A stretch of DNA of 47,098 nt from an uncultured Lachnospiraceae bacterium. GTDB taxonomy: Bacteria > Bacillota > Clostridia > Lachnospirales > Lachnospiraceae. A program made the position numbers and the translations under genes. Positions 7,406 to 15,000 of this stretch are shown here, piece by piece (the stretch's first letter is position 1; every line of letters begins with the position of its first letter). The stretch covers positions 18,140-65,237 of the forward strand of contig CAJTSB010000018.1 in NCBI GenBank assembly GCA_910578825.1. The letters are read 5' to 3'. The notes beneath the pieces are model-generated. The model was not told the origin of the DNA. It was given only the letters and a program-made list of their open reading frames with translations, and did no database searches.

Positions 7406-7962
7406 CGGAGACAGGAAAAGAAATTGTCAGGCGGGAAGAAGGAAATTTGCATATTGATAAGGAAATGTTCTGTGACTGGCTGGCAGGAAGAATGAATCCG
7501 CAAAGAGAAAGTGAGTTTTTAGGACATATTGGCAAATGTACCTTCTGCGCACAGCAGTTTGCAGACTGGATGGAATTGCCACACGAACCTCCCCGTTATT
7601 TGAAGGAAGAAATCACGCAGAGGGCGCATCAGGTGGATGTACAGGTGAGTGTACAGGTAAAGGAGAAATCAAGGCAGATACAGTTATTCATGTACAGCCT
7701 GAAGGTAGGGCTTGCGGTAGTGACGTCCATATTTCTTCTGATGCTGACGGCGAATTTCCAGGATTTGGATGCCGGAGCTGTCCGTGAGTGGAGGCTTGTG
7801 CGTATGCAGGAGCAAAGCGCAGAAGAGCAGATAAGTATTACCGATACCTTGAGCCGAAAAAGCGGAGAGGTTTCCAGTTTTTTGAATGAAATAAGCAATG
7901 GTCTGTTCCGCATGGATACAGAGGAGAGAGAACAAAGAGAGAATCAGGAGGTAACGAGATGA
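7402..7962 (+). CDS. Putative zinc-finger anti-sigma factor, membrane-anchored
   Basis: A 186-residue protein translated from an ATGA overlap with the sigma gene. Its N-terminus has the ZAS-type zinc motif HIGKCTFC (His42, Cys46, Cys49), followed by an amphipathic stretch that would grip the sigma factor. One transmembrane helix lies at about residues 98-118 (LKVGLAVVTSIFLLMLTANF). About 65 residues follow outside the membrane and could sense an envelope signal. In this family the cytoplasmic zinc domain sequesters the cognate ECF sigma until a signal releases it. The role is inferred from motif, topology and position. Confidence 0.8.
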   Translation: MTETGKEIVRREEGNLHIDKEMFCDWLAGRMNPQRESEFLGHIGKCTFCAQQFADWMELPHEPPRYLKEEITQRAHQVDVQVSVQVKEKSRQIQLFMYSLKVGLAVVTSIFLLMLTANFQDLDAGAVREWRLVRMQEQSAEEQISITDTLSRKSGEVSSFLNEISNGLFRMDTEEREQRENQEVTR

Positions 7963-8486
7963 CAAGGAAGAAAAGTGGATTTTTAACCTTTTGCTTTTCC
8001 CTGATACCAGGAGCAGGGGAAATGTACATGGGATTTATGAAACAGGGAATCAGTATTATGGCGATATTCTGGTCGTTAATATTTTTTGCATCATTTTTAA
8101 ATGTGGGGCCGATGCTTTTCATATTGCCAATCCTGTGGTGCTATAGTTTTTTTAACGTGCATAATATCAGAGGGATGTCTGACGAGGAATTTTATGCGCT
8201 GGAAGATGATTATTTATTCCATCTGGATTCTGCATTGAATCAGGGGAGATGGAAAGGAAAACAGTCGAATCTTCTGGCAGCAGGGCTGATTATTGCCGGC
8301 GTCGTTATTTTGTGGAATTATATCGGTGACTGTATGAGATGGATGCTTCCGGACAGCGTATACTGGATTATGATGGACAGTGTTCCGCAGGTTGTGATTG
8401 CATTGCTTTTGATTTGGGCAGGCGTCTACCTGATTAGAGGCAAGAAAAAGGAACTGGACGATAAGGCAGAGAAACAGGAGGGATGA
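7959..8486 (+). CDS. Multi-pass membrane protein of unknown function in the sigma operon
   Basis: A 175-residue protein starting in another ATGA overlap. The N-terminus (FCFSLIPGAGEMYMGFMKQG) resembles the GxGxxY/GxxxxG hairpins of TM2-like small membrane proteins. Hydrophobic helices lie at about residues 27-60, 92-115 and 133-152. Between them is a soluble loop with an acidic stretch (MSDEEFYALEDDYLF), and the C-terminus is charged. No catalytic motif is visible. Translational coupling to the anti-sigma gene suggests it helps sense or transmit the envelope signal, or is itself a product of the regulon. Confidence 0.75.
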   Translation: MTRKKSGFLTFCFSLIPGAGEMYMGFMKQGISIMAIFWSLIFFASFLNVGPMLFILPILWCYSFFNVHNIRGMSDEEFYALEDDYLFHLDSALNQGRWKGKQSNLLAAGLIIAGVVILWNYIGDCMRWMLPDSVYWIMMDSVPQVVIALLLIWAGVYLIRGKKKELDDKAEKQEG

Positions 8487-8490
8487 TTGT

Positions 8491-8793
8491 ATGAAGACCA
8501 GAAGAGTTGGCAGTATTACCTGCGGATTGTTGATGATATTGTTCGGCAGCCTGTTTTTAGTCCATATGTTCCTTCCGGCATTGTCGCTGGAAACGGTTAT
8601 GAAACTGTGGCCGCTGATATTAATCGCGCTGGGATGCGAAATGCTGATTTCCAATGTCCGTAAGGGAGATAACCAGGAGGAAGTGCTCAAATACGATAAA
8701 GGTGCGATTTTCCTTGTATTTCTTCTGAGCGGTTTTGCCGCAGTGATGGGGATGATAGAATTTTTTATGAATTATGCAGAAAGTTTTTATTGA
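8491..8793 (+). CDS. Small membrane protein, LiaF/DUF5668-like transmembrane pair
   Basis: A 100-residue protein four bases after the previous stop. The pattern is RRVGSITCGLLMILFGSLFL, then WPLILIALGCEMLI. It resembles the transmembrane region found in LiaI/LiaF-like and DUF5668 proteins of Firmicute envelope-stress operons. A third hydrophobic segment follows (FLVFLLSGFAAVMGMIEFF). It lacks the extracytoplasmic domain of full LiaF. It is the last gene of the sigma operon and is followed directly by an intrinsic terminator. The family call is from memory of the motif. Confidence 0.7.
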   Translation: MKTRRVGSITCGLLMILFGSLFLVHMFLPALSLETVMKLWPLILIALGCEMLISNVRKGDNQEEVLKYDKGAIFLVFLLSGFAAVMGMIEFFMNYAESFY

Positions 8794-8801
8794 TGGCAGA
8801 A

Positions 8802-8836
8802 ATGACCTGGCTCTTGTGAGGAGCCGGGGCATTTTT
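8802..8836 (+). terminator. Intrinsic terminator of the sigma operon
   Basis: CCTGGCTC (8806-8813) pairs with GAGCCGGG (8821-8828) around a 7-base loop. Flanking ATG/CAT extends the stem across one mismatch, and five T residues follow (8832-8836). Confidence 0.85.
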
Positions 8837-8863
8837 GTTACGAATAAAAAATGAGGTGTGAAA

Positions 8864-10075
8864 ATGGAACATATTGTCAAAAAATCTCCTGGTTACCAGT
8901 CAACAATCAAAGCCTGTTTTATCGGTTATATTGTACAGGCAATTGTTAATAATTTTGCCCCACTGCTGTTTCTTATATTCCAGTCAACATATAACATTCC
9001 ATTATCAAAAATCACATTGCTGATTACGTTTAATTTCTTTGTTCAATTATGCGTGGATATGTTAAGTGCCGGTTTTATTGATAAGATCGGTTACCGTACA
9101 GCGATTATCCTGGCGCATGTCTTATCTTCGCTGGGACTGGTCTCGCTGGCGGTTTTGCCCGGGATGCTGCCGAATGCATTTGCCGGCTTATTGATAGCGG
9201 TCATGATTTATGCGGTTGGCGGCGGCCTGTTGGAGGTGCTTGTCAGCCCGATTGTGGAGGCATGTCCGACAGATAACAAAGAGACGGCCATGAGCCTTCT
9301 GCACTCTTTTTACTGCTGGGGACATGTGGGCGTAGTCTTGCTTACAACTTTGTTTTTTACGGTTTTTGGCGTTGGAAAATGGAGGGTGTTAGCTATTTTA
9401 TGGGCGGTTATTCCTGCTTTGAATTGTCTGGTGTTTGCCAAAGTACCTGTTTATTCCCTGTTGGAGGAGGGAGATGCGGGGCTGCCGGTGAAAAAACTTT
9501 TTGGAAATAAAACATTCTGGCTGCTTTTGCTTCTGATGATATGTGCAGGAGCGAGTGAACAGGCAGTCAGCCAGTGGGCGTCCACATTTGCGGAGTCCGG
9601 CTTGAATGTATCAAAAACAGTCGGAGATTTGGCGGGACCGATGTTCTTTGCCATCTTGATGGGAGTTTCACGTACTTTTTATGGGAAATACGGGGAAAAA
9701 ATAGATTTAAATATGTTTATGAGGTTGAGCGCAGTGCTTTGTGTGTGCAGTTATCTGCTGATTTCACTTTCACGGATGCCTGTTTTTAGCCTGTTGGGCT
9801 GTGGAATCTGCGGCCTGTCAGTGGGAATCTTATGGCCCGGCTCTTTTAGCATAGCGGCAAATGTCATCCCCAGGGGTGGGACAATGCTGTTTGCGTTGTT
9901 GGCGTTGGGCGGGGATATAGGATGTTCCGCAGGACCCACCTTTGCAGGTATGGTTTCTTCGGCAGCAGGAGGAAATCTGCATATGGGAATTCTGGCAGCG
10001 GTAATATTTCCCGTGATGATGTTTGCTGGGTGCTGTTTGTTGAGGAGAAACTCAAAGGGAGATTTGCCGTCTTGA
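8864..10075 (+). CDS. Major facilitator superfamily transporter
   Basis: A 403-residue integral membrane protein with about 12 hydrophobic helices and the MFS loop motif SAGFIDKIGYRTAI between helices 2 and 3 (near residue 68). The second half repeats the fold. The pattern resembles FucP-like or generic sugar/drug MFS members, but no residue fixes the substrate. I chose ATG 8864 because GAGGTG lies five bases before it; a GTG at 8858 is also in frame. It stands alone between two terminators, so it is probably monocistronic. Confidence 0.85.
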   Translation: MEHIVKKSPGYQSTIKACFIGYIVQAIVNNFAPLLFLIFQSTYNIPLSKITLLITFNFFVQLCVDMLSAGFIDKIGYRTAIILAHVLSSLGLVSLAVLPGMLPNAFAGLLIAVMIYAVGGGLLEVLVSPIVEACPTDNKETAMSLLHSFYCWGHVGVVLLTTLFFTVFGVGKWRVLAILWAVIPALNCLVFAKVPVYSLLEEGDAGLPVKKLFGNKTFWLLLLLMICAGASEQAVSQWASTFAESGLNVSKTVGDLAGPMFFAILMGVSRTFYGKYGEKIDLNMFMRLSAVLCVCSYLLISLSRMPVFSLLGCGICGLSVGILWPGSFSIAANVIPRGGTMLFALLALGGDIGCSAGPTFAGMVSSAAGGNLHMGILAAVIFPVMMFAGCCLLRRNSKGDLPS

Positions 10076-10100
10076 CATTTCCACTATACTGTGATAAATT
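10072..10100 (+). promoter_or_regulatory. Promoter candidate overlapping the end of the MFS gene
   Basis: A consensus TTGACA (10072-10077) overlaps the MFS stop codon and is followed after 17 bases by TAAATT (10095-10100). A transcript starting near 10107 would enter the hairpin at 10112-10140 at once, so the hairpin may act both as the MFS terminator and as an attenuator ahead of the symporter gene. Confidence 0.4.
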
Positions 10101-10110
10101 ATTAAAGACA

Positions 10111-10147
10111 GCAGCAGGTAAGACAAATGTTTACCTGCTGTGTTTTT
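10111..10147 (+). terminator. Intrinsic terminator after the MFS gene
   Basis: CAGCAGGTAA (10112-10121) pairs perfectly with TTACCTGCTG (10131-10140) and is followed by TGTTTTT. This is a strong stem with a U-tract. Confidence 0.85.
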
Positions 10148-10194
10148 GAGTTTTATTTTCAAAGATACAACGTGGAGAAAGAGGAGTGAATAGT

Positions 10195-11685
10195 ATGATT
10201 GACATGGTTACAAAAGTAAACGATGCGATTAATGGATTTGTCTGGGGCATCCCCATGCTGGTCTTGCTGGTGGGAACCGGAATTTTGATGACGGCGCTTA
10301 CGAAAGTCTTCCAGATATCGCATATTGGATACTGGATGAAACATACGCTGGGCAGTATCTTTACAGACAGGCATATTACGAAACATACCGGAACAGAGGA
10401 TAAGTCGATTTCCCAGTTTCAGTCTTTGTGTACGGCCTTGGCGGCTACGATTGGCACCGGTAATATCGTAGGTGTGTCCTCCGCATTGATTTTTGGTGGT
10501 CCGGGCGCTATTTTCTGGATGTGGATTGTAGCGTTTTTCGGCATGATGACGAATTATTCGGAGAATGTGCTTGGCATCTATTATCGCAAGAAAAATGACA
10601 AAGGCGAGTGGAGCGGCGGCGCCATGTATTATCTGAAAGATGGTCTGGGCGCGAAAAAGGGCATGAAACAGATTGGCGCAGTGCTTGCGATTCTGTTCTC
10701 TGTATTTTGTCTGATGGCCTCTTTCGGGATTGGCAATATGAGCCAGATTAATTCGATTGCGGGCAATATGAAAGCGGCTTTTCGGATTCCGACGCTTGCG
10801 ACCGGTATTGTGCTGATGGTGCTCGCCGGGCTTGTGGTTTTGGGCGGCATCAAGAGAATTGCCTCTGTGACGGAAAAACTGGTTCCGGTGATGGCAATTA
10901 TCTATATTGTGGGTGCGCTGGTAGTGTGCGTGATACATATCGATCAGTTTGGCGCAGTTTTTGGAGCCATTTTCAAGGGCGCGTTTGCCATGGAAGCGGT
11001 AGGCGGCGGTATCGTCGGTTCCGGGATTAAGATGGCGATTACGTGGGGAATGAAACGTGGCGTGTTCTCCAATGAAGCAGGACTCGGTTCTTCTGTTATG
11101 GTACATTCCAGCTCTAATGTAAAAGAGCCTGTACGTCAGGGCATGTGGGGAATTTTTGAGGTGTTTGCAGATACGATTGTTGTCTGTACATTGACGGCAT
11201 TCGTGGTATTATCTTCCGGGCTGGTGGATTTGAATACCGGTGAGGTTTTAAGCGCCTCTGAAGGTTCGGCGCTGGTAGGCGAGGCTTTTTCTACGGTATT
11301 TGGCAAGCTGGGACCGGCATTTATTGCCATTGCCATTTTGTTATTTGCGTTTTCCACAGTTCTTGGATGGAGCCATTATGGAACGAAAGCATTTGAATAC
11401 CTATTCGGCTCCAGTGCAACGGTTGTTTACCGCGTGATTTTTATAGTATTTATTTTATTTGGCGCAACGATGAAACTGGAGCTTGCGTGGGACCTGTCCG
11501 ATACATTCAATGGACTGATGGCGATTCCCAACCTGATTGGCGTGCTGGCGCTGTCTCCGGTTGTCGTGAAAATTACAGCTAACTATGTGAACCGTAAGAT
11601 TAAGGGACATAATGAAAGACCAATGCTGTCGGCTTTTCCTGAGATTCAGAAGGAACAGGAGCAGGGATTGGATGCCGGTGATTGA
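10195..11685 (+). CDS. Sodium:alanine/glycine symporter (AGCS family)
   Basis: A 496-residue membrane protein with about 11 helices. Family hallmarks are the ATIGTGNIVGVSSAL segment (near residue 86), GGPGAIFWMW, the sodium-site region FSNEAGLGSSVMVHS (near residue 295), and FAFSTVLGWSHYGTKAFEYL late in the protein. AGCS carriers import alanine, glycine or glutamine with Na+. ATG 10195 is preferred because AAAGAGGAG precedes it by eight bases; the GTG at 10186 falls inside that site. It is monocistronic, with a terminator 20 bases after the stop. Confidence 0.93.
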   Translation: MIDMVTKVNDAINGFVWGIPMLVLLVGTGILMTALTKVFQISHIGYWMKHTLGSIFTDRHITKHTGTEDKSISQFQSLCTALAATIGTGNIVGVSSALIFGGPGAIFWMWIVAFFGMMTNYSENVLGIYYRKKNDKGEWSGGAMYYLKDGLGAKKGMKQIGAVLAILFSVFCLMASFGIGNMSQINSIAGNMKAAFRIPTLATGIVLMVLAGLVVLGGIKRIASVTEKLVPVMAIIYIVGALVVCVIHIDQFGAVFGAIFKGAFAMEAVGGGIVGSGIKMAITWGMKRGVFSNEAGLGSSVMVHSSSNVKEPVRQGMWGIFEVFADTIVVCTLTAFVVLSSGLVDLNTGEVLSASEGSALVGEAFSTVFGKLGPAFIAIAILLFAFSTVLGWSHYGTKAFEYLFGSSATVVYRVIFIVFILFGATMKLELAWDLSDTFNGLMAIPNLIGVLALSPVVVKITANYVNRKIKGHNERPMLSAFPEIQKEQEQGLDAGD

Positions 11686-11703
11686 TAAACAAGTATAAAG
11701 AGA

Positions 11704-11747
11704 GTCGTATGGATTGATATAATATCAAAACCATACGGCTTTTTTTT
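11704..11747 (+). terminator. Intrinsic terminator after the symporter gene
   Basis: GTCGTATGG (11704-11712) pairs with CCATACGGC (11731-11739), with one G-U pair, and is followed by eight T residues (11740-11747). Confidence 0.9.
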
Positions 11748-11843
11748 ATGCATATTTTTACGGTTGATTTCAAAAGGTTTATCAGAGATAGTGTAAAATA
11801 TACACAAAATTTCTTGCAGAACTTAATTTATTGGTCAAAGTGC

Positions 11844-11872
11844 TTGAAAAACAGATTGATAAGTTATATAAT
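11844..11872 (+). promoter_or_regulatory. Promoter of the 1726-residue surface protein gene
   Basis: TTGAAA (11844-11849), a 17-base spacer and a perfect TATAAT (11867-11872). Transcription would start near 11879, leaving an unusually long leader of about 177 bases. Confidence 0.7.
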
Positions 11873-11878
11873 TTGATA

Positions 11879-12055
11879 ATGAAGCTATAGTAGGAAAAAT
11901 GAAAGGAGGAAAAGAAGGGAGATATGCCGGTCCCTCCGGTAGACGCTATGCATAGGAACGGACGTCTCAGGACTTCAGATACGTTGCATAGCGCAGAGTT
12001 TATTGAAATGCGAAACGTATGGTATGGTGCAGTTTTACTGTAGAAAGGAAGATTT
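11879..12055 (+). promoter_or_regulatory. Long structured 5' leader of the surface protein gene
   Basis: Together with the promoter this fills the 308 bases between the previous terminator and the next gene. The predicted leader contains a 9-bp perfect stem, CGCTATGCA (11944-11952) with TGCATAGCG (11985-11993), around a 32-base loop. AGACG (11941-11945) and CGTCT (11963-11967) could form a competing stem, and GGGA/TCCC could pair near 11920-11935. An early AAAGGAGG (11902-11909) is followed by no usable long frame. I could not match it to the c-di-GMP, cobalamin, glycine or T-box riboswitch consensus. The true ribosome binding site is AAAGGAAG just before ATG 12056. Confidence 0.45.
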
Positions 12056-15000
12056 ATGGAAAAGATGAAAAAAGCTCGAAAACGGCTGTTTTCGCTGTTT
12101 CTTGTACTTGCAATGGTGCTCACATCCGTGAGTATTCCTTCTGTAACCGCAGAAGCAGCTAAGAAAGCAAAAGTCAAAAAAATTCAAATTACCAATCCTA
12201 AAAAGAAAAAAGTAACGTTAAACAAAGGCAAGACGCTTCAGATTAAAGTGAAGGTTACGCCGAAGAATGCAAAGAACAAGAAAGTATCATATAAATCAAG
12301 CAAGAGAAAAATTGCTTCGGTCAGCAGCAAAGGTAAGGTAAAAGGTCTTAAAATCGGAACGGCTAAAATTACCGTAACGTCGAAAGAAAACCGTAAGAAG
12401 AAAGCAACCTTTACCGTTAAGGTAGTAACGCCGGTAAGCAAGGTGACAGTAGCTCCGACGGCTGTGTCCATCAATGCAGGGGCGTCTGCAACATTGAAAG
12501 CTACCGTTGCACCGAAGAATGCATATAATAAGAAAGTAAACTGGACGTCTTCTAACCGGGCAGTCGCTACGGTTACTTCCAAAGGCGTTGTAAAAGGGTT
12601 GAAAGCCGGAACGGCAACGATTACGGCAAAGGCAGCCGATGGAAGTAATAAAAAAGCTTCCTGTAAGGTAACAGTTAAGGGCGTTAATGTAAATCCACCC
12701 GCAACGGCAGTAACTTTGAAGAGTATCGCAGTAACGAAAGCTCCGAATAAGACAGAATATGTCAGAGACGATCTGTTCGACCCGACCGGAATGGAAGTTA
12801 CGGCAACTTATTCCAATGCGACGATAAAGGTGCTTGACAGCAAAGCATACCAGCTCAGTCCGTCTACAGAGACCCCGCTGAAGACGACCGACAGACAGGT
12901 AACGGTTTCTTATACGGAAGGCGGCGTTACGCAGACAGCGACAACACCGATTACGGTAAAAGCGAAACCTACCGTAAAGGAGATTACCGTTAAGAAAATG
13001 CCGACCAAAACGGAGTATATGGAAGGCGATGTCTTTGATCCGACTGGAATGGAGATAGAAGCAACACTTTCCGATGGAACAACGAAACTGATAGAAGAAG
13101 GCGATTATACATATCCGGAAGATGCTCTTGAGGTAACCGTGGGGGCGCCGACGAGCAATGTAACAATTACTTATGTGGTAAGCAGTACCAAACAGCTTAC
13201 AGCAGAAGTTCCGGTAACAGTAAAAGCTTTGAATCCGTTGGAATCCATCGCTGTGGAACTGAAACAGAATACGCTGGAAAGAGAAGGCGCAAGCTTTTCT
13301 GATGATGATGTTGATGTAACGGCAACTTTCAAAGACAATACAACGAAAAAAATCAGCGTTACAGATTGCAGCGTAGATCCTGCAGCGTTTACGAAAGAGA
13401 CGACAAGCGCGACTGTTACTTACTGGTATGGCGGCGTTTCGAAGAGTTTCGAGGTGGAAGGATTTGTAGTGACTTCCTACCGCGAGAAATACACCTTTGA
13501 GGATGAAAATACGGTTGGAACGCTTGTAAAACGCGAAAACGAAAATGCACCTGCAGTACCGACGGAGGAATTTGCAGATGGCATTGAACTCGCATTTGAG
13601 GAAAATGGTGTCAATGGCAAAGCGCTCAAGATGGATGGAACTTATGGTCTGAGGCTTGACAAGATTGCGGGAACCGAATCTAAGAGCTACAGTATTTCCA
13701 TGTGGGTTAAACCGGAAGTGATGGCGACAAACAAAGCTTTAATCATTTCTACGGCAAGCAAGTTTGGTCTGGGGGATGCAGGAGAGGAATCCTGGTGTGC
13801 TCTGGCAGGAAATAACAATACATCGCTGAAACTCTGGTCTTATGGTGGAACATATAAACATGTGACAGCGGCAACAGCTCCGATTAAATCCGGCGCAACT
13901 GCACCATGGACGCATATCGTGATGACGGTAGACGGAACCAAAACCGCTGACGGTACGGAGCCTGGTGAGTATGATGCACTTGCAACGCTGTATGTAAACG
14001 GTAAAAAGGTTGGTTCTGGAAACGTAAGGAATGAAAAGGGTCAGAATATGAAGACCTATTTCGGCGTTACCGGATGGAATGCAGATGGATATTACAGTGG
14101 TCTTGTGGATGAACTCGTATTTACAAATGAAGTTCTGACAGAAGAAGAGGCAGAGTCCTATTATCTTGATAACATCGAGAATACCGGAAATACAGTTGCC
14201 GGCATCACGGCAGTATCGGCGGATGACGGAGAAGAAGTTACCGTTCCTTACGGAACGCCGCTGGCTGATGTGAAGAGAGCATTGCTGAAGATAGCATATA
14301 AGGCATTAGCAGGCGAAGGAGAGCCGATTGCGCTTACTCCGATCTCCGATACATTGACAGCAGAAGATTATACCGTTACTACAACTGGTGAAGTGGAGAC
14401 TACGGTAAAACTGCAGGCTCCGGATGGTTATTTGTTTGACATGGATGGCAGGAAGTCTGTAACGCTTGCGCGGACAGTGAAGATTAAGATTCCGGCTCCG
14501 GTAATGGTTACCGCGATTACACCGTCAGCATCGACCGTAACCGTTCCTTATGGCGCGTCAGAGGACGAGATTAAGGAGGAACTTGCAAAGCTGACATTTA
14601 CTGTGACGACAAGTGACAGCAGTGCATACGACATCAGTAATGCGAAAGCAAAATGGACGCTGGCAGAGGCTGAAAACGGTGGCTATACGGCAACTTTTGC
14701 ACCTGGCGATCCTAAGGTTGGATATAAGTATGCAGATGATCTTGCACCGGTAACGGTAACCGTTGCAGAAAAGCCGGCAATCAGCATTACAGCTTTGGCG
14801 ATTGAGATCAATGAAATTCTGGTCGCATACGGTACCTCTGAGACAGGAGTAAAAGCTGAACTTGCGAAACTGAAGATTAACCCGACAGTTGCACAGGGAG
14901 AGGATGTGCCGACAATCGCGAATACGGCGGCATTATGGACAATTGAGAATTATGCGGCAACAACCCCGGCAGATTATACGGCGAAGGCAACGGTTGTTGC

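Noticed and set aside
10159..11106. 315-codon reverse frame opposite the AGCS symporter
   Set aside because: It is a shadow frame rich in His, Arg and Asn lying entirely opposite an unmistakable transporter gene.
11879..12055. c-di-GMP or other known riboswitch in the surface protein leader
   Set aside because: I looked for the conserved cores of c-di-GMP-I/II, cobalamin, glycine, TPP and T-box elements and found none; only generic stems are visible.
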